Shown: piece by piece, positions 8,984 to 17,071 of the stretch
Layout: each line of letters opens with the position of its first letter
How positions within the stretch are numbered: position 1 is the stretch's first letter
Translations under genes and position numbers: made by a program
Notes under the pieces: generated by a model
Told to the model about the DNA's origin: nothing
Databases searched by the model: none
What the model saw: only the letters and a program-made list of their open reading frames with translations
Assembly (NCBI GenBank): GCA_020403425.1
Contig: JADBXR010000002.1
Coordinates: forward strand, 124,001 to 188,000
From: Chitinophagaceae bacterium
GTDB lineage: Bacteria > Bacteroidota > Bacteroidia > Chitinophagales > Chitinophagaceae
DNA length: 64,000 nucleotides
Direction: 5' to 3'

Positions 8984-8991
8984 CAAAGGTA
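8984..8991 (-). promoter_or_regulatory. -7 promoter element of rpsO-pnp
   Basis: Minus-strand TACCTTTG is a perfect TAnnTTTG box, 54 nt before the rpsO ATG, leaving a leader of about 50 nt in which S15 could repress its own translation. That regulation is inference from other bacteria. The rest of the 237-bp gap to rnz holds nothing else I can name. Confidence 0.55.
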
Positions 8992-9166
8992 GTACAATAA
9001 ATGGGAAAAGGATAATTTTCGGGCTGGTTTTTAGCGATTTCAGCAGGCGGACTACCGAATAGAGGCTCTACCCCGAACCGTTGGCCGTACACTTATGCAA
9101 AAACCATCCAATTTTCAGAGCATAACAGGCTAATTTGCTTAATGTTGTAACCAATTTGCAACCCTC

Positions 9167-10069
9167 ATGTTCGGCGTTACCATTTTAGGCAATAATTCAG
9201 CAATACCGGCTTACGACAGGCACCCCACTGCGCAGGTGGTGACCCTGAACGACCAGTTATTCCTGATCGATTGCGGCGAAGGTACGCAGATGCAGATCGC
9301 GAGGTATCGGATCAGGAGAAGCAAGATCCACCATATTTTCATCTCGCACCTGCATGGCGACCACTATTTTGGCCTGATCGGGCTGATCACCAGCATGGGT
9401 CTGCTGGGCCGGGAACAGGAACTGCATCTGTATGCACCTCCCGCATTGAAAGAGATCATTGACCTGCAGTTACGGGTGGCGGATACCACCCTACCCTTTC
9501 CGCTGGTATTCCATCCCCTGGAGCGGGAAGGTTTGCTCGTGGACACCCAAAAATTCAGCGTATCCTGTTTTGCCACCCAGCACCGCATCGCCTGCTGGGG
9601 CTTCATCATCCGCGAAAAAAGAAAACCCCGGAAGATCGACAAGGAAAGAGTGTTGCAATACGATATCCCGGCGGCCTATTACGAGCGACTGAAGAACGGC
9701 GACGATTATGAGACCAAAAACGGTGAACTCATCCGCAACGAATGGGTCACCATTCCCAATAAAGCCCCGCGGAGTTACGCTTTTTGTGCCGATACAAAAT
9801 TTGACGAAAGCCTGATAGAAAAAACGCAGGGGGTCAATATCCTTTACCACGAAGCCACTTACCTGAAGGACCTGTCAGAGCGGGCCCTGGCGCGTTTCCA
9901 TTCCACCACCGTACAGGCCGCCACCATTGCGTTACGGGCAGGCGTTGGCCGTTTGCTCATTGGTCATTTCAGCAGCAAATACGAGAAACTGGACGAGTTC
10001 AGGACCGAGGCCAGGAGTATTTTTCCCGATACCGACCTGGCAATAGAAGGCGTGACGTACAGGCTCTGA
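9167..10069 (+). CDS. rnz: Ribonuclease Z
   Basis: 300 residues, the size of the short RNase Z form. It removes 3' trailers from tRNA precursors. Metallo-beta-lactamase fold with the zinc motif HLHGDHYFG, a histidine in FATQHRI, an aspartate in FCADTKFDE, and the C-terminal LIGHFSSKY histidine; all ligand positions appear intact. The start ATG (MFGVTILGNNSAIP) fits family N-termini. It converges with the esterase gene 14 bp away. Confidence 0.95.
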   Translation: MFGVTILGNNSAIPAYDRHPTAQVVTLNDQLFLIDCGEGTQMQIARYRIRRSKIHHIFISHLHGDHYFGLIGLITSMGLLGREQELHLYAPPALKEIIDLQLRVADTTLPFPLVFHPLEREGLLVDTQKFSVSCFATQHRIACWGFIIREKRKPRKIDKERVLQYDIPAAYYERLKNGDDYETKNGELIRNEWVTIPNKAPRSYAFCADTKFDESLIEKTQGVNILYHEATYLKDLSERALARFHSTTVQAATIALRAGVGRLLIGHFSSKYEKLDEFRTEARSIFPDTDLAIEGVTYRL

Positions 10070-10083
10070 TTAATTTAGTATGG

Positions 10084-11214
10084 TTAGTAGTTCATGAGCC
10101 ATTGGTAAAAGGCAGCGAATTCCTGGCGCCAGTAGGTTTCACTGTGTTGGCCCAGCGGACTGGTGACCTTACGGATCACGAACCTTTGTTTTTTCTGAAG
10201 GATATCCGCCATTTTTTGCAGTTCTGCTACCAGGGTCGGGCTTTCCTTACCGCCGGCATACAGGTAAAACCTGGGCTGCCCCGGGGAAGTGAACTTTTCT
10301 GCATCAGCATAGATTGGAAGCGCCTGGCTGAAGGAAGGGGAAAAGATACCGGCGGCGCCAAATACTGAAGGGTACTGGATCATCGCATACAGGCTGATCA
10401 GTGCGCCCATACTGCTTCCCGCTACAAATGTATTCTCCGGACCTTTTTTGGTGCGGTATTTTGTGTCGATATAAGGTTTCAGTGTTTGTGCCAGGAACTC
10501 GGCATAGGCTTTCCCCTCTCCTTTTCCAAATTCAGGGTGATCGTAGGGATTGTATTCCCGCAACCTGTTTTCCCCGCCATTGTCAATACCCACTACGATA
10601 CATTCCTTACCGGTCTTCTGCTGCAGGCTATCCAGGCATTCATCTACGCCCCATTCACCAAAAGCCGCAGTTTTTTCATTGAACAGGTTTTGTCCGTCCT
10701 GCATGTACAAGACTGGGTATAGTTTGGGAGAAGTGGCATATCCTTTGGGCAGGTATACCCAGATCCGCCTTTTGCGGTTCAACTGCGGCATCTGGAAAGC
10801 CGTATCCATGATGCGCACCTGCGGACTGGCCGTATATTTTTTGGGGACCTCCGGATAATCATCTTTCCAGCCGGCGATGGTGAATTCCTGCGACACATCT
10901 TCAGTCACTTCCAGCACACGGTCGCTGATGTCGCGGCCATCCGCTGTTGTCTCGAGCCTGTCATTGGCGCCACGGCTGAATTTGAACGCATACGTACCCG
11001 CTGCCAGGTTTTTGATGACGAGGCTCTTTCGATTGCCGGCAAAGGGTTTGAGTTTATAGTTCTCATCTTTGGGGTTCCAATTATTGAAATTGCCGGTAAC
11101 ATAGATATCATCCTGTTTACGGGTGGCTACATCGGTAACCACCAGCCTTACGGTAAACTGTGCGTCCGCAGCAAACACAGTCACCAGGCCAAGGAAGAGG
11201 AACAACTGTTTCAT
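10084..11214 (-). CDS. Exported esterase (EsterD fold) with N-terminal CBM48-like domain
   Basis: 376 residues with a signal peptide (MKQLFLFLGLVTVFAADAQ). Residues 20-115 resemble a CBM48/Ig-like domain (VTGNFNNWNPKDENYKLKPF, LAAGTYAFKFSRG). The C-terminal part is an esterase D/enterochelin-esterase type alpha/beta hydrolase. Visible there are the VYLPKGY entry strand, GVDECLDSL, the nucleophile elbow GSSMGALIS, and a late histidine in PLGQHSETYW. Secreted or periplasmic; candidate substrates are acylated sugars or siderophore esters, which the sequence does not settle. Last gene of the minus-strand series from gcdH, separated from lolA by a terminator. Confidence 0.8.
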   Translation of the reverse strand: MKQLFLFLGLVTVFAADAQFTVRLVVTDVATRKQDDIYVTGNFNNWNPKDENYKLKPFAGNRKSLVIKNLAAGTYAFKFSRGANDRLETTADGRDISDRVLEVTEDVSQEFTIAGWKDDYPEVPKKYTASPQVRIMDTAFQMPQLNRKRRIWVYLPKGYATSPKLYPVLYMQDGQNLFNEKTAAFGEWGVDECLDSLQQKTGKECIVVGIDNGGENRLREYNPYDHPEFGKGEGKAYAEFLAQTLKPYIDTKYRTKKGPENTFVAGSSMGALISLYAMIQYPSVFGAAGIFSPSFSQALPIYADAEKFTSPGQPRFYLYAGGKESPTLVAELQKMADILQKKQRFVIRKVTSPLGQHSETYWRQEFAAFYQWLMNY

Positions 11215-11240
11215 GGTCTGAAATTACAAAGCTTAGACAC

Positions 11241-11267
11241 AAAAAAGCCGGACTTTGCGGGTCCGGC
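11241..11267 (-). terminator. Rho-independent terminator of ftsK-lolA
   Basis: On the minus strand GCCGGAC, a 7-nt loop and GTCCGGC are followed directly by TTTTTT. It lies 21 bp after the lolA stop codon. Confidence 0.9.
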
Positions 11268-11288
11268 CTGTTAATTTTTTACCTGTTG

Positions 11289-11921
11289 TTAATCCAGTAT
11301 CTCTACGTCTTTGGGATACTTGCTTTTATTGAATACAAAGCGGCTATCGGCAACTGCAGCGTTGAAATTCAGGTTGGAGATCTTTACTTCTGTCACGTTA
11401 TTACTTTTATCGAGAATACGGGCACGTGAGAAACTGTTGCTGGCCTTATCAATGAAGAGGTTCACCTGCTGAAAATTCTTCCGCTTATCGATCGGCTTCA
11501 TTTCGATCTCGTAAAAAGCGGTCTTGGAAGAGAGCAGTTTGTAGGTAAAATCCTTATCGTACGCGCCGGACAATAATTTTTGCGGACTGAGGGTCTGGCT
11601 CCCTTCCTCAACGGATGATTTGGTGATGGTTTTCTCGCCATCGAAACGATATACGGTACTGCCATCGCAAATGATCTCTGTTTTACCTTGTTTCAGCTGG
11701 TATTTATCACCTTTCATCTGCAGGCTGATGGACTGGGTCCCGTTTGGTTTTCCTTTGCTGGTAAAAGAATTCAGGGTGCAGGTGGCGGAAATGCCTTTGG
11801 CGGCTTTTACTTTGGCGCCTACTGCGTCCAGAACTTTTTTAGCGGCGGGGTCGTTCTGGGCGGTCACCGTAGTCATCAAAACACATACAGAAAGGCAAAT
11901 AAGAGATAATTTCTTCATCAA
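11289..11921 (-). CDS. lolA: Outer membrane lipoprotein carrier LolA-like protein
   Basis: 210 residues with a signal peptide ending near TTVTAQ. LolA ferries lipoproteins across the periplasm from the inner to the outer membrane. The fold is recognisable from alternating beta-strands (GTQSISLQMKGDKYQLKQGKTEIICDGSTVYRF) and the C-terminal IDKASNSFSRARILDKSNNVTEVKISN. It follows ftsK on the same strand with a 113-nt gap and is followed by a terminator, so ftsK-lolA is probably one unit. LolA sequences diverge strongly in this phylum; the assignment rests on pattern and neighbour. Confidence 0.8.
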   Translation of the reverse strand: MMKKLSLICLSVCVLMTTVTAQNDPAAKKVLDAVGAKVKAAKGISATCTLNSFTSKGKPNGTQSISLQMKGDKYQLKQGKTEIICDGSTVYRFDGEKTITKSSVEEGSQTLSPQKLLSGAYDKDFTYKLLSSKTAFYEIEMKPIDKRKNFQQVNLFIDKASNSFSRARILDKSNNVTEVKISNLNFNAAVADSRFVFNKSKYPKDVEILD

Positions 11922-12034
11922 TAGCGGATTAAAGGCGCAAATATAGTTCTTCGCGGTATTATGAGACCCCGAGAGATTTGTTAAGTTTAAAATAATCGGC
12001 TTGCAAGCGTTCTGAACCGGTCAAAGATGATCGT

Positions 12035-14617
12035 TTATGCCATCGAGTCAAGGAAATCCTGTAGCTCCAGTTCTGTTTTGAACAGTACTTCGCGGGCTTT
12101 ACTACCCTGGTTAGGACCAACCACTCCTGCCGCTTCCAGTTGGTCCATCAAACGGCCGGCACGATTATAGCCCAGCTTCATCCTTCGCTGTATGAGTGAT
12201 GTGGAGCCCATCTGGCTCTGTACGATTAGCCTGGCAGCATCTTCGAACAGCGGGTCGCGGTCCGATGCATCAAAATCCCTGCCCTCCATATCTTTTTCAT
12301 CCACGTATTCCGGCAGCAGGAATGCCTGGGGATAACCCCGCTGATCGCCGATGAACTCACATACGCGCTCCACTTCGGGCGTATCAACGAAAGCACATTG
12401 CAGGCGCGTGATCTCTCCATTATAACTCACCAGCATATCGCCCTTACCGATCAGTTGCTCGGCACCGCCTGCATCCAGGATGGTGCGGCTATCGATCTTA
12501 CTGGACACTTTGAAACCGATACGGGCCGGGAAATTGGCCTTGATGGTACCGGTGATAATATTTACTGAAGGTCTCTGTGTGGCAATGATCAGGTGTATAC
12601 CGATGGCCCGCGCCAGCTGTGCCAGTCGCGCGATCGGCATTTCCACTTCTTTACCGGCGGTCATGATCAGATCGGCGAACTCATCCACCACCAGTACGAT
12701 GAATGGCAGGTATTGGTGCCCCTTTTCCGGATTGAGTTTGCGCGAAGTGAACTTCTCATTGTATTCCTTGATGTTCCGGCAATGCGCTTCTTTCAGCAGG
12801 TCGTAGCGGTTATCCATCTCTATGCACAAGGCATTCAGCGTATTCACCACTTTTTTGGTGTCGGTGATGATGGACTCCTCTTCGCCGGGAAGTTTGGCCA
12901 GGAAATGTTTCTCGATGCGCCGGTACAGGCTCAGCTCCACTTTCTTCGGGTCCACCAGTACAAATTTGAGCTGTGACGGATGTTTCTTATACAGCAGCGA
13001 CACCAGTATGGCATTCAGTCCGACCGATTTACCCTGTCCCGTGGCACCCGCCATCAGCAGGTGGGGCATACTGGCCAGGTCCACGATGAAATTCTCGTTA
13101 TCGATCTTTTTACCGATGGCCACCGGGAGCGAGAAATTGCTGTTCTGGAATTTTTCGGAAGCCAGCAGCGTACGCATGCTTACCACTGATTTGCGCACAT
13201 TGGGCACTTCGATACCGATGGTTCCCTTACCGGGTATGGGAGCAATGATACGGATACCCAGTGCAGCGAGGCTCAGCGCGATATCATCTTCCAGGTTCTT
13301 AATGCGACTGATGCGTACACCGGGAGCAGGCACGATCTCATACAAAGTGACCGTTGGACCTACCGTAGCAGCGATACGCTGTATGGCGATATCATAGTTC
13401 TTGAGTGTGGCTATGATCTGGTTCTTATGTGTCTCCAGTTCCTGCGGATCATGTACGATCTTTTCGCTGCCATGCGTTTCCAGCAGGTCAAGGGAAGGAT
13501 ACTTGTAATCTTTCAGATCCAGCGTTACATCATATTTGGTATTGAGTTTGCCCGGGGTAGCTGCTGCAGCAAGCTCCGCTTCCACTACCGGTGTTTCTTT
13601 GATCTCCAGCTCAAGATTAGGCGTTGTTTTGTGCGCAGGCTGGGGTTGTATCACCGTCACATGCTCTTCTGTTTCGGGCGCTTCCTCTATTTCTTCTTCG
13701 GTTTCCTCTTCGAGTAATTCCTCGTCTTCCAGGTCTTCCTCCTTTTCCACCACATCGAATTCATTCATCGGGTTCAGTTCTGCTTCCTGGTTGGGCATGA
13801 TGACCACTACCCCTTTACCATCGTTCTTCATCCTGTTCTGACTCTGCGGCTCTTGAGGTTCGGGGTCCTCTTCATCGGATGTCAGTTCTTCAACCGCAGG
13901 CTCGCCGTGTTCGTTCCACTCCTGAAATACCGGCTGCTCATCATCTTCGGTCAAGGGTACCATTTCTTTTGCCGCTGTCTTATCAGACCCGAATTTCCAA
14001 TCAGGCACTTTGAACACCGGGTTGAATCGCCAGATAAAATAACTGAACATGGTGAGGAACAGAGCCGCACCGGTTCCCAGTTTTCCGATCCATTTGATGG
14101 ACCAATCGGTCAGCAGTTCACCCACGGCCCCCCCCCAGGAAAAATCACTGGCGCCGGCGGCAAAGGAGAAGGTCATGCTCATCACCACCAGACCTACCAA
14201 TACATATTTGATGTTCCGCAAAAGGCTGAACAGTTTCTTTCCGAATAGCAGGTTTACGCCCAATACAAAAAAAGTGGTACAGAATAAAAAGGAAGCCAAT
14301 CCAAATCCTTTGTAAATAAGTGTATGCGCCACATAGGCACCCAGTACCCCCAGCAAGTTGGTCACTTTCACATCATCGGTGGCGAATATCCGGATACCGA
14401 ACTGGTGCACTTTATCCTGGTCTTCCTGCCAGGTGAAGAGATAAGAGGTAAGGGAGACAAAGAGGAAAACAGTCAGCAGCAGGGAAACTGCCCCCATGAT
14501 CTTGGAAGTACGCTCATCTTTTACCACTTCGGTCACGGTCACTTCAGCTTCCTTATCGGCAGTGAGTTTCTCGGGGTCCGGAGGTGGCGGAGTTTTCTTT
14601 CTGAGACTATTGGCCAT
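12035..14617 (-). CDS. ftsK: DNA translocase FtsK
   Basis: 860 residues. Membrane-anchored hexameric motor that clears and segregates chromosome ends during division and activates XerCD recombination. Four hydrophobic segments lie between about residues 40 and 200. A highly acidic linker follows (EEDLEDEELLEEETEEEIEEAPETEE), then the alpha/beta motor with Walker A GATGQGKSVGLN and Walker B FIVLVVDEFADLI, and a winged-helix gamma domain at the C-terminus (GSTSLIQRRMKLGYNRAGRLMDQLEAAGVVGP) that should read KOPS sites. Upstream are DUF423 and aroK, downstream lolA. Confidence 0.97.
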   Translation of the reverse strand: MANSLRKKTPPPPDPEKLTADKEAEVTVTEVVKDERTSKIMGAVSLLLTVFLFVSLTSYLFTWQEDQDKVHQFGIRIFATDDVKVTNLLGVLGAYVAHTLIYKGFGLASFLFCTTFFVLGVNLLFGKKLFSLLRNIKYVLVGLVVMSMTFSFAAGASDFSWGGAVGELLTDWSIKWIGKLGTGAALFLTMFSYFIWRFNPVFKVPDWKFGSDKTAAKEMVPLTEDDEQPVFQEWNEHGEPAVEELTSDEEDPEPQEPQSQNRMKNDGKGVVVIMPNQEAELNPMNEFDVVEKEEDLEDEELLEEETEEEIEEAPETEEHVTVIQPQPAHKTTPNLELEIKETPVVEAELAAAATPGKLNTKYDVTLDLKDYKYPSLDLLETHGSEKIVHDPQELETHKNQIIATLKNYDIAIQRIAATVGPTVTLYEIVPAPGVRISRIKNLEDDIALSLAALGIRIIAPIPGKGTIGIEVPNVRKSVVSMRTLLASEKFQNSNFSLPVAIGKKIDNENFIVDLASMPHLLMAGATGQGKSVGLNAILVSLLYKKHPSQLKFVLVDPKKVELSLYRRIEKHFLAKLPGEEESIITDTKKVVNTLNALCIEMDNRYDLLKEAHCRNIKEYNEKFTSRKLNPEKGHQYLPFIVLVVDEFADLIMTAGKEVEMPIARLAQLARAIGIHLIIATQRPSVNIITGTIKANFPARIGFKVSSKIDSRTILDAGGAEQLIGKGDMLVSYNGEITRLQCAFVDTPEVERVCEFIGDQRGYPQAFLLPEYVDEKDMEGRDFDASDRDPLFEDAARLIVQSQMGSTSLIQRRMKLGYNRAGRLMDQLEAAGVVGPNQGSKAREVLFKTELELQDFLDSMA

Positions 14618-14689
14618 GGAAACAAATATAAGCTAAGCCAGTAAGCAGATGTACAGCCCGATGGTTATGTGCAAAACTGGCGTTGGGGC

Positions 14690-15088
14690 CTACAGTTTTC
14701 CACCACGGGGTTTCCCGTCGTCACGGATACCGACCACCAGGTGCAGCCATCCAGCAATGAAACAAACACCACCAAAAGGGGTGATGGCTCCAAGCCAACG
14801 GTAAGCAGTACCAGCCAATGTAAGCAGGTATAAGGAACCGCTGAACAGAACGATCCCTATGATAAAGAAATAGCCGGCACGGATCGTTTTTTTGTTGGGA
14901 AAGGATTGGTACAGCACGCCTGTCAATGCCAATGCAAATACATGATAGAACTGGTAACGGACAGCCGTTTCATAAGTAACCAATGCCTCAGCGCTGAGTA
15001 TGGATGTCAATCCATGGGCGCCAAAAGCACCGATGGCCACGGATGCCGCACCAAGAATAGCGGCTATGATCAGGAATGATTTATGCAT
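14690..15088 (-). CDS. DUF423 family small membrane protein
   Basis: 132 residues from the ATG at 15088 (MHKSFLIIAAILGAASVAIGAFGAHGL). The longer open frame to 15214 only reads through the overlapping end of aroK. Four membrane helices are visible, with the family signature GAFGAHGL and a C-terminal TPFGGVCFIAGWL. Function unknown. The start codon overlaps the last 8 bp of aroK, so translational coupling is likely. Confidence 0.85.
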   Translation of the reverse strand: MHKSFLIIAAILGAASVAIGAFGAHGLTSILSAEALVTYETAVRYQFYHVFALALTGVLYQSFPNKKTIRAGYFFIIGIVLFSGSLYLLTLAGTAYRWLGAITPFGGVCFIAGWLHLVVGIRDDGKPRGGKL

Positions 15089-15587
15089 GTTGTTTGATGA
15101 TTTTGGCAAACCCAGCATCACTGATCGCATCGCCTTTGAGATGATAGGTTGCCTGGTGATAAAAAGGATAACGCTGCACCAGTTTTTCTGTGAGGAATTT
15201 TTTGAGTTCCTCATCCGACAGGTCTTTGATCAGCGGCCGGTGCTCCTTTTCAGGTTTGAGCCTTTGCAAAAGGGTGTCCACGGGTTCATCGATCCAGATG
15301 GTGATGCCCTGTTCATTCATCCATTGCATATTCTCATGGTAACAGGGCGTACCGCCACCGGTGGCCAGTACAAAAGCTTTTTTTTCCTTGAACCAATGTA
15401 GCATCTTGGATTCTGTACGGCGGAAATAAGCTTCCCCGCTTTCTGCAAAGATCTCGGCGATGCTTCGCTCCTCATTAGACTCGATCAGGAAATCCAGATC
15501 GTACCCGCCCACTTTCAGTTTTTTCGCCAGCTTTTTGCACCAGTAGGTCTTGCCGGTACCCATCATGCCGATCAGGAATAACTTCAT
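15081..15587 (-). CDS. aroK: Shikimate kinase
   Basis: 168 residues. It phosphorylates shikimate in the pathway to chorismate and aromatic amino acids. Walker A is GMMGTGKTYWCKKLA, the shikimate-binding aspartate lies in YDLDFLIE, FRRTES carries the substrate-binding arginine, and LATGGGTP is the Walker-B-like block. The lid region contains EHRPLIKD. It lies 47 nt downstream of gcdH on the same strand. It is the biosynthetic counterpart to the aromatic catabolic genes nearby, but no regulatory link is visible. Confidence 0.92.
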   Translation of the reverse strand: MKLFLIGMMGTGKTYWCKKLAKKLKVGGYDLDFLIESNEERSIAEIFAESGEAYFRRTESKMLHWFKEKKAFVLATGGGTPCYHENMQWMNEQGITIWIDEPVDTLLQRLKPEKEHRPLIKDLSDEELKKFLTEKLVQRYPFYHQATYHLKGDAISDAGFAKIIKQHA

Positions 15588-15634
15588 ATCAAGGATTTTT
15601 TAGGGAGCGCATCATCAAAACCAATTCTTTACCC

Positions 15635-16825
15635 TTATGAAAAAGCATTGAATCCAGTCACATCCATGCCCGTGATCAGGAGGTGGATATCATGAGTCCC
15701 TTCGTAGGTGATCACACTCTCCAGGTTCATCATGTGCCGCATGATGCTGTATTCACCGGTAATGCCCATTCCACCCAGCATCTGCCTGGCATCCCTTGCA
15801 ATATTGGTCGCGATCTCGCAGCTATTCCTTTTGGCCATGCTGATCTGTTGCGGCGTGGCTTTGCCTTCGTTCATCAATACACCCAGACGCCATACCAGTA
15901 ACTGTCCTTTGGTGATCTCGGTGATCATTTCCGCCAGCTTCTTCTGCTGCAACTGGAAAGCGCCGATAGGTTTGTTGAACTGGATCCGCTCCTGGCTGTA
16001 GCGTAGAGCCGTATCATAACAATCCATGGCCGCACCCAGGGCACCCCAGGCAATGCCGTAACGGGCTTTGGACAAACAGCCCAATGGCCCTTTCAGCCCT
16101 TTTACATTGGGCAGGATATTTTCTTTGGGAACTTTTACATTATCGAACACCAGCTCACCGGTGGCGCTGGCGCGGAGGCTCCATTTACCATGGGTGGTGG
16201 GTGTGGAAAAACCCTCCATGCCTCTTTCCAGGATGACTCCCTGGATGTCACCTTCATCATTCCGCCCCCATACTACCGCCACCTGGGCAAAAGGAGCATT
16301 GCTGATCCACATTTTGGCCCCGTTCACGATCACATGTTTGCCATCGCCCGCATCTTTGATGGTGGTAAGCATACCTGCGGGATTACTACCATGATTGGGT
16401 TCTGTCAATCCGAAACAACCCAGCCATTCACCACTGGCCAGTTTGGGGAGGTATTTATTGCGCTGCTCCTCATTTCCGTAAGCATAGATCGGATACATCA
16501 CCAGACTGCCCTGTACGCTGGCGGTACTTCGCACGCCACTATCGCCGCGCTCCAGTTCCTGCATCATCAGGCCGTAGCTGATGTAATCGAGTCCACCGCC
16601 ACCATACTGCTCCGGCACCGTGGGACCGAAACAGCCCAGTTCACCCAGCTGTTTTACGATCTGTACCGGAAATTCTGCCCGTTGTGCATACTCTTCGATG
16701 ATGGGCGATATCTCCTTCTTCACATAACTACGCACCGATTCACGGATCAGTTTGTGTTCTTCGGTCAATAACTCATCAAGCAGGTAATAATCAGGCGATT
16801 GAAATAGATCTGTTCTGGCAGCCAT
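15635..16825 (-). CDS. gcdH: Glutaryl-CoA dehydrogenase-type acyl-CoA dehydrogenase
   Basis: 396 residues. FAD enzyme that oxidises and decarboxylates glutaryl-CoA to crotonyl-CoA. The block GVRSTASVQGSLVMYPIYAYG carries the arginine known in GCDH to contact the substrate carboxylate, and the catalytic base is the glutamate of ITYEGTHDIHLLI. LTEPNHGSNPAGM and MWISNAPFA are the FAD/substrate loops, and RYSQERIQFNKPIG and MLGGMGITGEYSIMRH are family blocks. Glutaryl-CoA is an end product of lysine catabolism and of tryptophan degradation through 3-hydroxyanthranilate, which fits kynU and the tryptophan dioxygenase found 3-9 kb away. Confidence 0.9.
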   Translation of the reverse strand: MAARTDLFQSPDYYLLDELLTEEHKLIRESVRSYVKKEISPIIEEYAQRAEFPVQIVKQLGELGCFGPTVPEQYGGGGLDYISYGLMMQELERGDSGVRSTASVQGSLVMYPIYAYGNEEQRNKYLPKLASGEWLGCFGLTEPNHGSNPAGMLTTIKDAGDGKHVIVNGAKMWISNAPFAQVAVVWGRNDEGDIQGVILERGMEGFSTPTTHGKWSLRASATGELVFDNVKVPKENILPNVKGLKGPLGCLSKARYGIAWGALGAAMDCYDTALRYSQERIQFNKPIGAFQLQQKKLAEMITEITKGQLLVWRLGVLMNEGKATPQQISMAKRNSCEIATNIARDARQMLGGMGITGEYSIMRHMMNLESVITYEGTHDIHLLITGMDVTGFNAFS

Positions 16826-16864
16826 GGTGGGAAGTTTTTATTATCTATCCGGGTTTTTACGATA

Positions 16865-16872
16865 CAAATTTA
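16865..16872 (-). promoter_or_regulatory. -7 promoter element of gcdH
   Basis: Minus-strand TAAATTTG is a perfect TAnnTTTG box, 39 nt before the gcdH ATG. The remaining spacer up to 17015 holds only a short ATCGTC/GACGAT hairpin (16929-16943) of unknown role. Confidence 0.5.
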
Positions 16873-17011
16873 AAGATAAGGGCTTAGCGAAATCATTTTC
16901 CCGGTTGTTTAATTTCAGGTAGGCAAATCGTCAAAGACGATCTATGATAAGACCACTTACCATATGGTCGATGTCAAAATCAGGACAACCCCATACTTTA
17001 CCCTTTCATTT

Positions 17012-17053
17012 GTCATAAAAAAGAAAACTCACCTTATTTGGGTGAGTTTTCTT
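17012..17053 (-). terminator. Rho-independent terminator of the S9 peptidase gene
   Basis: Perfect 13-bp inverted repeat (AAGAAAACTCACC / GGTGAGTTTTCTT) with a 7-nt loop. On the minus strand it ends in TTCTTTTTTATG. It lies 18 bp after the peptidase stop codon. Confidence 0.9.
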
Positions 17054-17071
17054 CGGTCATCTTGAAATATG

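Noticed and set aside
12480-14320. Several long open frames antisense to ftsK
   Set aside because: They are shadows of the GC-biased ftsK codons; none has a recognisable domain or promoter.
16929-16943. ATCGTC-AAA-GACGAT hairpin upstream of gcdH as a terminator or operator
   Set aside because: Only six base pairs, no T-tract, and no second copy was found at other catabolic genes.
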